NCBI GenBank assembly: GCA_016296185.1
Contig: JAEDJT010000007.1
Coordinates: forward strand, 1-52,314
Direction: 5' to 3'
Length of the DNA: 52,314 bases
Origin: Bacilli bacterium
Lineage (GTDB): Bacteria > Bacillota_I > Bacilli_A > RF39 > UBA660
Shown here: positions 33,414 through 42,548 of the stretch, in pieces
Numbering within the stretch: position 1 is the stretch's first letter
Layout: each line of letters opens with the position of its first letter
The notes under the pieces: model-generated
Told to the model about the DNA's origin: nothing
The model's database searches: none
The model's input: the letters and a program-made list of their open reading frames with translations, nothing else
Program-made: the position numbers and the translations under genes

Positions 33414-35081
33414 TTACTCTCCTATTTTTATATTTCTTTCATCATTACTCTTTATATAATCTTCTTTATCTATATTTTGTAAATAGTATTCTAATTCATT
33501 ATAGAATTTGCTGTTATCTAAAATATAGTTGTAATAATCATAAGCTTCAGCCATATCTGATTCTATTAGTCTAATATTTGCATTAAATTCCTTCTTTTTA
33601 GCAATTTCTCTAACTCTATTTCTATCATATAACTTATATAAGATAATAATGTTGGATAAGATTACTAATATTATTAATAATGTATTTAGTATTTTATTAT
33701 TTAATGTAAAACATATACCTACAATACCTACTATATTAGCTATTAATAACGAAATTGATAATATTTTATCATCACTATTATATGTATCATTTAAATATAC
33801 ATTTAAAGTATTTTTAGCTTCGTCTATATTTGTTCCATCTTTAGTAGTTATTTTAAATCCATTGTAATTAATATAATATGGTTTTATTTTAATTGAATTA
33901 TTAGCTACTTTATATGCTTCAATTATATATTCTTTTGATAATGATAAAGCTAGTTTTCTTGTTTCGTTGCTAATACTATAATATTCATGATTAATAATTA
34001 GATTTGATAATAAAGTTAATAAATCAACCTCTGTTTCAGCTACAGTATTCATTTTATTAAATAATTCTTCAGCTTTTTTTCTATCTCCATTACATTCAAT
34101 AATTAATTTATTTTTTAAATTATCTTTTTCATATTCGTATTCTTTTGTTTCATATTCATATATTAATTCTTCTAATATTTGATCTATTTTCTTGTTAGAT
34201 GAATTTGTCATATTTATTCTTTTAATTGAATCTAATGTTTCTTTATATGTACTTGTTACAATTGCATTTGTACTCATAATATGACCGAAATCTGATATTC
34301 CAAATAAGTGATCAAATCTTCCATCATAAGTTATTTTACTATCTATATAGTTAGCCCATATTTTTAATTGATTCTCTTTTAATAATTGCTCACTATTTAA
34401 TTCATGATGCCATTTTGTTATTTTATCAAATATTACTTCTTTTGCTTTATCTCCAAATGCACCAGTTGCAACTAAATCTAATATCGTTACGAAGTCTCTA
34501 TCTAATTGCATTGGATTTTCTAATGATAAGTATTTTTTTAACCATTCTAAAGATGCACTTGGTCTATCTAATTTTAAATTTATTAAACAGAAAAATAATG
34601 ATGTTTTTTCTTCGTTCTTTTTTAATGCATTATTTAATTCGTTATAGCATCCTTCTTTATCATCTAATATCCAGTTTGATACAGCTGCTAATGCATTTGC
34701 TAACCAATAATTAGGATTGTTTAATAATAGACTTTCTTTTAAATTATTGATTGAATCTAAACTTATATTTGAATTTTCTATTACATCTAATAGTGAAATT
34801 GTATTACGTCTAACATTATCATAATAACCAAATTTCTTTTCTATTAAAGCATTGTTATACATGATTGATTGTCTAGCATTTGTAATTGTGGTATTTTCTT
34901 GAATTTCTGATATTAAGTCTTTTACTTGATCGTTTAAATATGAGACTTTTTCATCTACTTCATGAACGTGTTCATTTACATTTGATACATTTGTAATTAC
35001 ACCATTCAATTCTTCTGCAACGGCACCTATATTATCTTCGATTGTATTTAAATTTGCTGCGCTTATTGCTAGTGCTTCCAT
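33414..35081 (-). CDS. Coiled-coil, alpha-repeat and two-helix membrane protein, unknown
   Basis: This 555-residue protein is in no family I recognise. Residues 10-65 form a strong heptad coiled coil (IEDNIGAVAEELNGVITNV and on), like those of chemoreceptors or SNARE-type helices. Residues about 75-380 are helical repeats of TPR-like character (NPNYWLANALAAVSNWILDD). Two transmembrane helices lie near 438-458 and 463-484 (SISLLIANIVGIVGICF and ILNTLLIILVILSNIIILY), followed by a 70-residue helical tail. With two helices both ends face the cytosol. GAGGTGG marks the start. It is first in the operon with the AAA ATPase, so it is the probable membrane substrate or receptor of that ATPase. Confidence 0.82.
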   Translation of the reverse strand: MEALAISAANLNTIEDNIGAVAEELNGVITNVSNVNEHVHEVDEKVSYLNDQVKDLISEIQENTTITNARQSIMYNNALIEKKFGYYDNVRRNTISLLDVIENSNISLDSINNLKESLLLNNPNYWLANALAAVSNWILDDKEGCYNELNNALKKNEEKTSLFFCLINLKLDRPSASLEWLKKYLSLENPMQLDRDFVTILDLVATGAFGDKAKEVIFDKITKWHHELNSEQLLKENQLKIWANYIDSKITYDGRFDHLFGISDFGHIMSTNAIVTSTYKETLDSIKRINMTNSSNKKIDQILEELIYEYETKEYEYEKDNLKNKLIIECNGDRKKAEELFNKMNTVAETEVDLLTLLSNLIINHEYYSISNETRKLALSLSKEYIIEAYKVANNSIKIKPYYINYNGFKITTKDGTNIDEAKNTLNVYLNDTYNSDDKILSISLLIANIVGIVGICFTLNNKILNTLLIILVILSNIIILYKLYDRNRVREIAKKKEFNANIRLIESDMAEAYDYYNYILDNSKFYNELEYYLQNIDKEDYIKSNDERNIKIGE

Positions 35082-35114
35082 CTATACCACCTCTATTTTT
35101 TTATTATAACATAA

Positions 35115-35624
35115 TTATAAAATATAAGCAGTAATATTATTTGAGAATATATATATTAGTAATACATAAATATAATATAGCATTGATATTAATATATATT
35201 TTTTTATAAGTATATTTATCTTTAATTTTCTTACGAATATAGATTTTATTATATTGATACTTATTCTAATACTAATTGATATTAAGATTAATTCTAATAT
35301 ATAAGGAATTATATGATATATAAGATTATATAGTAATGATAATTTAAAGTTTATTTCTTTTATAAACGCTATTAAATAACCAATAGTAAAAGGTTTATAA
35401 AATGTTTTTATAACATTTATTATTGATGGAATTATAAGTATAGAAAAGGTTAATATTTCTATAGGTTCTTTTATATATTTTATAATTTTTGGTCTTTTTG
35501 TAATAGTTTCTTCTATATTTATATTTTGATTAATATCTATATTAGATGTTTTATAGTAATTATATCCACTTATTAATCCTACAAATGATATTACGACAAT
35601 AAATATATATATGTTCTTTTTCAT
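35115..35624 (-). CDS. Multi-helix membrane protein, possible SpoIIM relative
   Basis: This 169-residue protein has an N-terminal helix, then four to five helices. The centre reads KPFTIGYLIAFIKEINFKLS then LLYNLIYHIIPYILELILI. This has the shape of the SpoIIM/DUF95 core, in which a G-x-x-x-G/F segment precedes LP-x-x-x-E-L. SpoIIM is part of the engulfment machine of sporulation. The match is weak and the first SpoIIM helices are short, so the name is only a suggestion, helped by other spore-coat genes in the window. The ribosome site is AGGTGA. It is divergent from the plus-strand gene and lies just upstream of the AAA operon. Confidence 0.45.
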   Translation of the reverse strand: MKKNIYIFIVVISFVGLISGYNYYKTSNIDINQNINIEETITKRPKIIKYIKEPIEILTFSILIIPSIINVIKTFYKPFTIGYLIAFIKEINFKLSLLYNLIYHIIPYILELILISISIRISINIIKSIFVRKLKINILIKKYILISMLYYIYVLLIYIFSNNITAYIL

Positions 35625-35703
35625 TGTTTCACCTAGTAAATATTATTTACTTAAGTACTAAAATATGATAAATTAGATATAGTTTTAAGGTGGTGAAGGT
35701 ATT

Positions 35704-35958
35704 ATGACAAAGAAGAAAACAAAAAAGATTAATCCTAAGAACAAAGCTGCTGTAGAAGCACAAAAGGAAGAAATCAGAATAGAAAAAGAACAAAAAGAAA
35801 TTGAAGCAAAAGAAGCTTTAAAAACTAAAAAGAAACCTAAAAAGAAAATGACTGCTGTTGAAAGACAACGCATTATTTTAAAAATAACTGGTTGGATTAT
35901 GGCTGTTGTAATGTTTACTGGTTCAGTTCTTGCATTATTTAGTTATTTAATCAGATAA
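35704..35958 (+). CDS. Small basic single-pass membrane protein
   Basis: This is the only plus-strand gene. Its 84 residues comprise an extremely Lys/Glu-rich coiled stretch (residues 1-50), the segment MTAVERQRIILKITGWIMAV and one transmembrane helix ending SVLALFSYLIR. The C-terminal 35 residues resemble small DUF4044-type membrane proteins of Bacilli, but that is a tentative likeness. The start follows AAGGTGGTGAAGG. A TATGAT lies at 35664-35669 without a clear -35. It shares a bidirectional terminator with mscL. The function is unknown. Confidence 0.75.
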   Translation: MTKKKTKKINPKNKAAVEAQKEEIRIEKEQKEIEAKEALKTKKKPKKKMTAVERQRIILKITGWIMAVVMFTGSVLALFSYLIR

Positions 35959-35983
35959 AAAAATACTCTTTCGAGTATTTTTT
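35957..35983. terminator. Bidirectional terminator between convergent genes
   Basis: The arms AAAATACTC (35960-35968) and GAGTATTTT (35973-35981) have A on the left and T on the right, giving a T-tract in either direction. It serves the plus-strand gene and mscL. Confidence 0.9.
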
Positions 35984-36419
35984 ATTTTGTTTTCTTTTCT
36001 TTTAATAAATCTCTAATTTCTTCTAATAATAAAGTTTCATCATTTTTAATCGGAGTTGATGATTCTTCATCTTCTTTTTTCTTTCCAATTCCTTCGATGA
36101 AGTTCATACTTTTAACTAATAAGAAGATTACAAATGCCATAATTATAAAATTAATAACATCAGTTATAAATTGTCCATATGTTAAGTTTAATTTTCCAAT
36201 TTTTAATACGAATTCAGAAAAATCTACTTCACTAAAACATCCTAAAATAGGAGAAATAATGTTAGCAGTTAAACTTGTAACTAAATTTTGGAATGCAGCA
36301 CCAATTAATACACCAACTGCTAAATCCATAACATTTCCTCTTAAAATGAATGTTTTGAATTCTTGGATTAATCCTTTACCTTTCTTTGTAATCTTATCAG
36401 TTTCGATTTTTTTTGCCAT
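35982..36419 (-). CDS. mscL: Large-conductance mechanosensitive channel MscL
   Basis: This protein has 145 residues from the ATG at 36419 (MAKKIETDKITKKGKG); an in-frame ATG at 36455 would overlap the upstream gene and lacks a better site. The N-terminal amphipathic part EFKTFILRGNVMDLAVGVLI leads into TM1 with the pore residues, followed by TANIISPILG. A periplasmic loop and TM2 (FITDVINFIIMAFVIFLLVK) follow, then the cytoplasmic helix LLLEEIRDLLKEK. It opens on membrane tension to release solutes in hypo-osmotic shock. The charged linker before the last helix (KKKEDEESS) is normal. It sits 14 bases after the upstream gene, probably as one operon. Confidence 0.96.
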   Translation of the reverse strand: MAKKIETDKITKKGKGLIQEFKTFILRGNVMDLAVGVLIGAAFQNLVTSLTANIISPILGCFSEVDFSEFVLKIGKLNLTYGQFITDVINFIIMAFVIFLLVKSMNFIEGIGKKKEDEESSTPIKNDETLLLEEIRDLLKEKKTK

Positions 36420-36432
36420 ATTTACACCATCC

Positions 36433-37053
36433 TTACTTAATATAGTTGGCATCATTTCTTTTTAATTCTGCAAAGTTCTCATCTATATTTTGATATGCAT
36501 CATAAAATCTGTAACGATCGTTCGCTTCAATATCATTATTATCTATTATTCCATTAAAATTATCAAGAGAATCTTTTAACTCTGATATATATCTTTCTTC
36601 TATCATATATTCAACTACTTCTGATAATAGTTTTTTATTAGTAAATAAGAATATATATGCTTCATATACATCAGATATTGCTGCATATGCTACTCTTTCT
36701 ATCATTTCATACGGTGTTATATCTAATCTATCAATTCTTTTTTTATCTAATATAAAATCATCGTCTGAAAAAGTGAAGTCTTTCCCTCTTAATCCATAAG
36801 ATTGCATACAATACTTAACCATTATATGTGCTAAATCATCTTTTTGTAACAACATTGCTTTTTTTCTTGCATTATATGAACTTGATATATATAAATATTT
36901 ATTACCTTCTGGTACTCCATCTTCAAATACAGACTCATCATCAAATAATACATATTTTATAGCTAATAATGTATTGTTATATCCTTGTGAAGCTTTTGTT
37001 GCATAAAATATATCATCAATATCTTTTATTCTACATTCAGTTAAATCTTTCAT
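36433..37053 (-). CDS. Cytosolic protein of unknown function
   Basis: This 206-residue soluble, acidic protein is rich in Tyr, Asp and Ile and belongs to no family I recognise. It starts MKDLTECRIKDIDDIFYATK with ribosome site AAGGTAG. Features are a central HIMVKYCMQSYGLRGKDFTF and a helical C-terminus. It lies between the RlhA-like gene (33 bases away) and mscL, so probably in one operon with them. A TATAAT in the gap could give it its own promoter. Confidence 0.75.
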   Translation of the reverse strand: MKDLTECRIKDIDDIFYATKASQGYNNTLLAIKYVLFDDESVFEDGVPEGNKYLYISSSYNARKKAMLLQKDDLAHIMVKYCMQSYGLRGKDFTFSDDDFILDKKRIDRLDITPYEMIERVAYAAISDVYEAYIFLFTNKKLLSEVVEYMIEERYISELKDSLDNFNGIIDNNDIEANDRYRFYDAYQNIDENFAELKRNDANYIK

Positions 37054-37085
37054 ATTATCACTACCTTAAAGTTATTATATCATAC

Positions 37086-39269
37086 TTATTTTAATTTATT
37101 TATTATGTTTTGTGTCTCGATAATATTTTCAGCTAATAGTTCAATTCTTAATGTATTAAAGCCTTTATATTTGCCTATTTTATCAATGTTATCTATTTTT
37201 TTATTATTAAATATATGTGTAAATCCATTATCATATATAACTTTATATTTATTGTTTTTATTATCTATTAAATATGTTTTTTCATCTGTAATATTATATA
37301 TATTATTTTTTATTATCATACATTCTGGTGTTCCATATATAATTAGTTCGCTATTACCTTTATTCGATATATCTTTTAATTTTTCGTTATCTAATTCTAC
37401 ACTTAGTGTAGAACATTCAACTCCTAATTTATTAAATTTATCTATAGTATAATCATTTGCTACATTTAAGTAATAATCACCACGTACTTTGTTATTTTTT
37501 ACATATTTTATTAATGATCCAAATTCTGTTACTAATAATCTTTCATTATTATATTCTTTATGGTTTTCTATTACTCTATCTAATCTTAAATATACATTAT
37601 CATATGTTTTATATTTATTATATAATTCTTCACTAGTTACATAGATAATATCTAATTTATTAGCTATTGCTATACGTAATTGATCTTCTGTTCTTGTTAA
37701 AATACTTATTTTATTTGTATAAGAATTAGTTTTTAAAATAGGTTGTTTTGTTAAGACAAAGTCATCTTTTGGACGTCCTATTACTTTATTATTTAATTTT
37801 TCTATAGCTGTTCTTCTTATATTATTTAAATCTTTTAAGTTAATAAATATATTTGAATCTATATCGATATTTATATCATTTAAGATATATGGTGTATTTC
37901 CTAATTTAGATAATTGTTCTTTAATATTTGTTTCTGTTACCGGTTGTTTTATTGCTTCACTAATTGGGTTTTCGCCTTCTACTTTTACTTCTATATCTTT
38001 ATACTTTATTATTAATATAGGTTTTTCATTTACTTTTCCTATAAACTTCATATCTATATTATTCTTTTTTGATTCTATATTGTTTAATTCTTTATTTAAT
38101 TCAAAGTCTATTGTTTTTAAAACATCTGAATTTATTAGATCATCATACATTATTCTATCTTTATTGTCTATTTGACATATATTACCAGGTAAAACATTAT
38201 TTACTAATAATCCTTTATCATTATATAAACAATTTACATACATTCCTTTATTTATATTTGAAAATCTTATTGCATCTTCTTGATGTAAGTTATCTGTTAA
38301 TTTTATAGTTATTTTATGATTATTAACTGCTATTACTTTACCTATTTTTACTCCTTGATGATTAGAAGATTTATCATTTATTATTGATTCTTCATTAAAT
38401 AAATATCCAGTAGTAAATTCTCTATTATATGTTTTTAATAATTTTTTTCTATCTTCTTCTGTTAATTCCATAGGTTTATTATTGTAATATGCATCTATTA
38501 GTTTACGATATGTTTTAGTTACTATAGCTACATATTCTTTTGATTTCATTCTTCCTTCTATTTTTAATGAATCTATTTTTGAATCTAATATTTTTTTTAA
38601 CATTGGCATTGTATTTAAATCTTTTGTACTTAGTAAATAGCCTTCATCTACTATTTTATTATTTTTTTCTAGTTTATATTCTAACCTACATGATCCAACA
38701 CACATACCTCTATTTGCACTACGTCCACCATTTAAAGCACTAAATAAACAATTTCCTGAATAACATACACATAATGCTCCATATACGAATACTTCTTTTT
38801 CTATATTAACATCTATGTTATTTATTGAATCTAACGATGATTCTCTATCGAATACTACTCTAGTACATCCAATATTTTTGTAGTGTTCTATTGCTGATTT
38901 ATTATGATTATGTGCTTGAGTTGATACATGTATTTCAAGTCCTGGAATTGCTTTTCTTGTTAATTCAATTAATCCATTATCTTGCATTATAACAGCATCA
39001 ACATTATTAATATATAAGAATTTCAAATAACTTAATACTTCATCAATTTCATCATTATAAATCATTGTATTAACTGTTACATATATTTTAACATTATTAA
39101 TATGACATAAGTTAATTGCTTCTATCATTTCGTTTTCATCAAAGTTATTTGAATAAGCTCTTGCTCCGAATTTTTTACCACCTAAATATACTGCATCTGC
39201 TCCGTTATTAATAGCAGCATGCAAACATTCCATATTTCCAACAGGTATTAATAGTTCAGATTTTTTCAT
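37086..39269 (-). CDS. RlhA-like U32 protein with DUF3656 (23S rRNA hydroxylation)
   Basis: This protein has 727 residues from the ATG at 39269; AAGGTGAT fits this start, whereas a GTG at 39278 does not. Residues 1-270 are a U32 TIM barrel (ELLIPVGNMECLHAAINNGAD). The iron-sulfur cysteines are GALCVCYSGNC and NRGMCVGSCR (about residues 165-195). A beta-barrel segment lies near 300-360, then DUF3656, and finally a second barrel-like half with divergent sequence. E. coli RlhA, of this layout, hydroxylates C2501 of 23S rRNA; other members are uncharacterised. It is longer than TrhP2 because of DUF3656. It is preceded by a terminator and a TATAAT that nearly abuts the start. Confidence 0.8.
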   Translation of the reverse strand: MKKSELLIPVGNMECLHAAINNGADAVYLGGKKFGARAYSNNFDENEMIEAINLCHINNVKIYVTVNTMIYNDEIDEVLSYLKFLYINNVDAVIMQDNGLIELTRKAIPGLEIHVSTQAHNHNKSAIEHYKNIGCTRVVFDRESSLDSINNIDVNIEKEVFVYGALCVCYSGNCLFSALNGGRSANRGMCVGSCRLEYKLEKNNKIVDEGYLLSTKDLNTMPMLKKILDSKIDSLKIEGRMKSKEYVAIVTKTYRKLIDAYYNNKPMELTEEDRKKLLKTYNREFTTGYLFNEESIINDKSSNHQGVKIGKVIAVNNHKITIKLTDNLHQEDAIRFSNINKGMYVNCLYNDKGLLVNNVLPGNICQIDNKDRIMYDDLINSDVLKTIDFELNKELNNIESKKNNIDMKFIGKVNEKPILIIKYKDIEVKVEGENPISEAIKQPVTETNIKEQLSKLGNTPYILNDINIDIDSNIFINLKDLNNIRRTAIEKLNNKVIGRPKDDFVLTKQPILKTNSYTNKISILTRTEDQLRIAIANKLDIIYVTSEELYNKYKTYDNVYLRLDRVIENHKEYNNERLLVTEFGSLIKYVKNNKVRGDYYLNVANDYTIDKFNKLGVECSTLSVELDNEKLKDISNKGNSELIIYGTPECMIIKNNIYNITDEKTYLIDNKNNKYKVIYDNGFTHIFNNKKIDNIDKIGKYKGFNTLRIELLAENIIETQNIINKLK

Positions 39270-39292
39270 ATAAATCACCTTAATTAATTATA

Positions 39293-39319
39293 CAAAAAAG
39301 GTAGCTTAATTGCTACCTT
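39293..39319 (-). terminator. Intrinsic terminator of the DUF1292-like gene
   Basis: The arms AAGGTAGC (39298-39305) and GCTACCTT (39312-39319) flank a six-base loop that holds the stop codon. Six T follow on the minus strand. Confidence 0.9.
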
Positions 39320-39623
39320 GTTCTGCTAATTTTTTTTCTATTTCTTTAATTAATTCTTCTTGAATATTAGGGTCTTTATCAATTGAATAATCTACTAACA
39401 TCATAGAGTAAATGGCTGTTAAAACTGTTTCATCTTCAACTATTTCAACAAATTCTCCTTCTTCATCTTCTCCAGCATATAAAATGCGAATATTGTCAGG
39501 ATCTAATTCATTGTTTTCATCTACAGCTACTGATAAATAAAATTTATCTTCGTTGTATTCATATTCATCTACAATTAAATATGTAATATCGTTATCTAGT
39601 GTAATTAAATCTTTTGGTTCCAT
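39306..39623 (-). CDS. DUF1292-like small acidic protein
   Basis: This 105-residue acidic protein has the strand order of DUF1292: LITLDNDITYLIVDEYEYNE, then KFYLSVAVDE, then IRILYAGEDEEGEFVEIVED, then a helical tail. It is weakly similar to YrzB at 10327. The function is unknown. Its ATG overlaps the stop of the 503-residue gene in TAATG, so the two are coupled. Confidence 0.65.
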   Translation of the reverse strand: MEPKDLITLDNDITYLIVDEYEYNEDKFYLSVAVDENNELDPDNIRILYAGEDEEGEFVEIVEDETVLTAIYSMMLVDYSIDKDPNIQEELIKEIEKKLAEQGSN

Positions 39624-41134
39624 TATTTTTTGATACCTCCGTATTGTTGTACATCAGCGATTGAAATTTCTTGGCTTAATATTGCAGCATCAATTGCTTG
39701 ATATTGAATGTTTCTAGTCATATCGTAATTTTTATTTAATTTTTGTACTTTTTGTTTTTTATCTTCTGGGCTCATTGTAGTACTTATATCAATTAATTTT
39801 TTATTTTCTTTAATTTCTTCTTGTTTTTGTTTCATATCTACAATTACGCCAGCTAAGTAGTTTTCGATTTCTTCAGGAGTTTGCATTGTTCTTACTGTTG
39901 CTGTAATTTTATCAGCTGGTGTAGGATTACTTTTAATTTGTGTTTCTTTTTCTTTAACAACATCTTTTGTTTTATCTACTGCTTTTTCTACTTCTTCTTC
40001 TACTTCTTCTTCTACTTCTTCTACTTCTTTTTCGATTTCATCAACTTCATCTTTTGTTAATTCTTCAATTTTTTTCTTTTTACTACGTTTATAAACATGA
40101 ATAAGTATAGCTGCTCCTGCTGCTGTTAAAGCTACTGATCCAAGCATTCCTGCTATAGCTGATGCTGGGATTATTGTTCCTGCTGCTACAGCTTTACCTA
40201 TACCTGCAAATGCACCAAATATTTTTGATACACCTTTAAATCCTAAGAAACCAATACCACCTATTAATGCAGCATTTACTACGAATTTTTTGATATGCCC
40301 CCATGTTTCATTTTTACCCATGAATTTATCGGCATCAGCAATTCCACCTAGAATTTTTCTTCCACCATTTACAAATCCGCCTTTTTTCTTTTCTTTTATA
40401 CGTTTCTTTTCAGCACGTTGTCCTTCAAATTCTGGATCTGAATATTTGAAATTTAAAGGTTTTCTTTCAGTTACTTCTTGTGTTTCTTCTACCTCTTTAT
40501 CTTTTCCTAATCCATCAACAGATACATTTCTCATTGCTGATGCTCTATATCTATTATAGTATTCATTTACATAGTCTTTACCCATATCAACTGCTTGACC
40601 ATTTTTCCAAGCTACTCTTTCATGAGGGTATGAATATCTAATACCATATTCATCAGTTCCAACATCTATTCCTAGTTTTTTATAGTATCTTTCAAGTCTT
40701 TCTTCATAACTTTGCATTGATTCTGTATAATATTTTGGTTCAGGTGCATATATTTCTTGCTCTGGTTCTTTATCAAAAGCAAATGAAGGTATAATACCTA
40801 TTTGTTGAATATAACCTGGAAATTCAATACCTGTTATACCACTATTTACAATTTTTATGAATTCATCAAAATCTTTGCTTGGAATATAGAAATCATTAAA
40901 GATTCTATCTCCTTTTGATACTTCACTTTTTTCTATTTTTAATATATCTTCTAATCTTTTTAGTGCTTTATATTTTTCTGCATCTTTTATAGCTACATTA
41001 TGTTCTTCAATTAATAAAACATCTGAAGTTGTAAGACCATTTCTTTCAACTTCTGTAATTGCTTCTTTTACTATTTTTGCGTATTTTTCATTTATTTTTT
41101 TTGGTGAAATACTTATTGTTTCGTTGTTTGACAT
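39623..41134 (-). CDS. Large protein with central membrane segments and acidic coiled coil
   Basis: This protein has 503 residues from the ATG at 41134, where GGAGTG is well spaced; a GTG at 41143 is less likely. No family was recognised. The N-terminal 280 residues are soluble and mixed. A Gly/Ala-rich hydrophobic region at about 285-345 (FVVNAALIGGIGFLGFKG and IAGMLGSVALTAAGAAILIH) holds two membrane segments. An almost pure Glu/Val coiled coil follows (EIEKEVEEVEEEVEEEVEK), then a helical tail. Two long soluble parts around a membrane hairpin suggest a cytosolic scaffold attached to the membrane. It is translationally coupled to the DUF1292-like gene and lies 40 bases after the duplicated membrane protein, with its own TATAAT. 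Confidence 0.75.
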   Translation of the reverse strand: MSNNETISISPKKINEKYAKIVKEAITEVERNGLTTSDVLLIEEHNVAIKDAEKYKALKRLEDILKIEKSEVSKGDRIFNDFYIPSKDFDEFIKIVNSGITGIEFPGYIQQIGIIPSFAFDKEPEQEIYAPEPKYYTESMQSYEERLERYYKKLGIDVGTDEYGIRYSYPHERVAWKNGQAVDMGKDYVNEYYNRYRASAMRNVSVDGLGKDKEVEETQEVTERKPLNFKYSDPEFEGQRAEKKRIKEKKKGGFVNGGRKILGGIADADKFMGKNETWGHIKKFVVNAALIGGIGFLGFKGVSKIFGAFAGIGKAVAAGTIIPASAIAGMLGSVALTAAGAAILIHVYKRSKKKKIEELTKDEVDEIEKEVEEVEEEVEEEVEKAVDKTKDVVKEKETQIKSNPTPADKITATVRTMQTPEEIENYLAGVIVDMKQKQEEIKENKKLIDISTTMSPEDKKQKVQKLNKNYDMTRNIQYQAIDAAILSQEISIADVQQYGGIKK

Positions 41135-41174
41135 TTTTTTCACTCCTATCGTTTATATTATATCATAATAATTT

Positions 41175-42500
41175 TTATTTTTGTAAACCATTTATCCAGT
41201 TTAAATCTTTGTTTGGTAATATTTTATCAAATATAATCTTTGCTTCTGGTTCAAATTGTAATTCTTTATCTTTTAACTTAACTATACATTCTTTTTTATT
41301 ACCTTGATAATACATAACATCTTTTAGTTTTACTACCATATATACTGAATTAAAATATATTACATTAAGAAATACATGGAAATATCCATTTGCTGTCCAT
41401 GTCAGGTATTCTGCACCTTCTTTAGTATATACTTTATCAGCGTTACTTGGGATTCCTAATGATATTTTTAGTTCGTTAAATCTTGATATACATTCTTCAT
41501 TACTATTTATTAAATTAATATATTCTTTTTCTGTTTTTCTTTGCATTGGTTTGTATTGTAAATATTCTACTAAATTAAAGTTTAATATGCCTACTTCTAC
41601 TAACATTGCTAATTTAATTATCATATATAAATTTTCTTCAAATTTTAATTTTAATAGTATTGAAAAACCACATAGAATTATTATTAAAATTATTATGTTT
41701 GAAATATATACATTCTTTTTATCTTGATCATAATCTATATCTTTATCAATTTCTTTTTTAATTTTATGCATATATCTTTCGAAATCATTAATATTTTCTT
41801 CTGGTTCATATATTTTTAAGTTTTCAAATTGTTTGCTTTTAATATATTTGCTTAATGTATCGTATGTTTTTTTATTAAAGTATTTTTCTTCAGTATCTGT
41901 TTTTAATACTGTTAAATTTCTTTTTCTATCTAATCTAAAATATCTTATATCAGATAATCTGAATGTTTCTACTTCTGGTTTTGTATTAAGTTTTGTATCT
42001 AAAATATATATTTTACTCGATACATTATCAAACCATAAATAGTATCTATTTCCACCTAAATCTTCAATAACATCTGTATCTTGTGTTATGTTGTATTTTT
42101 TAATTAATTGAGCTTGTAGTTTACTATATTCTCCTTCTTCGCCTGTAACATACTCTTTTAATTTATGTTCGTAATCTTCAATAGTAAAATATCCTAATTT
42201 TCTTATTTCTTTTAGATATTTATTATTGCTTTCTAATCCTTTTTTATCAAAATAGAAGTCTATTAGTACGTTTAATACAATTGATAATACTATAACAAAA
42301 ATTACTGTTTTTATATCATATTTACTTGTAAATAAAAGTAATATTCCTAAAAAACCTGGTAATACTTTAAGAATTAATTCTATTATATATCTATCAATTT
42401 CGTTATTACTATATTTAGTTATGTTTCTATAATATTCTTTTCTTATTTCTTTTATCTTTGTTTCATAACTATTAATGAATTTTTCTTTTTTTCTCGTCAT
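41175..42500 (-). CDS. Membrane protein with internal duplication: two [two-helix + beta-domain] units
   Basis: This protein has 441 residues. Helices at about 41-86 (LILKVLPGFLGILLLF, VIFVIVLSIVLNVLIDF) are followed by a soluble part containing YYLWFDNVSSKIYILDT and FRLSDIRYFRLDRK. A second helix pair at about 264-310 (SNIIILIIILCGFSILL) is followed by YLTWTANGYFHVFLNVIYF and VVKLKDVMYYQGNKK. The two soluble parts have the same pattern: Y-L-x-W followed by strands and a LxDVxYY/F segment, like bacterial PH-like domains. The two halves look like an ancient tandem duplication. The function is unknown. The ribosome site is GAGGG. It lies downstream of yqzL and upstream of the 503-residue gene. 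Confidence 0.78.
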   Translation of the reverse strand: MTRKKEKFINSYETKIKEIRKEYYRNITKYSNNEIDRYIIELILKVLPGFLGILLLFTSKYDIKTVIFVIVLSIVLNVLIDFYFDKKGLESNNKYLKEIRKLGYFTIEDYEHKLKEYVTGEEGEYSKLQAQLIKKYNITQDTDVIEDLGGNRYYLWFDNVSSKIYILDTKLNTKPEVETFRLSDIRYFRLDRKRNLTVLKTDTEEKYFNKKTYDTLSKYIKSKQFENLKIYEPEENINDFERYMHKIKKEIDKDIDYDQDKKNVYISNIIILIIILCGFSILLKLKFEENLYMIIKLAMLVEVGILNFNLVEYLQYKPMQRKTEKEYINLINSNEECISRFNELKISLGIPSNADKVYTKEGAEYLTWTANGYFHVFLNVIYFNSVYMVVKLKDVMYYQGNKKECIVKLKDKELQFEPEAKIIFDKILPNKDLNWINGLQK

Positions 42501-42548
42501 AGTAATATCCCTCTATTCTAAATATAATTATATAATATTTTTTGCAAT

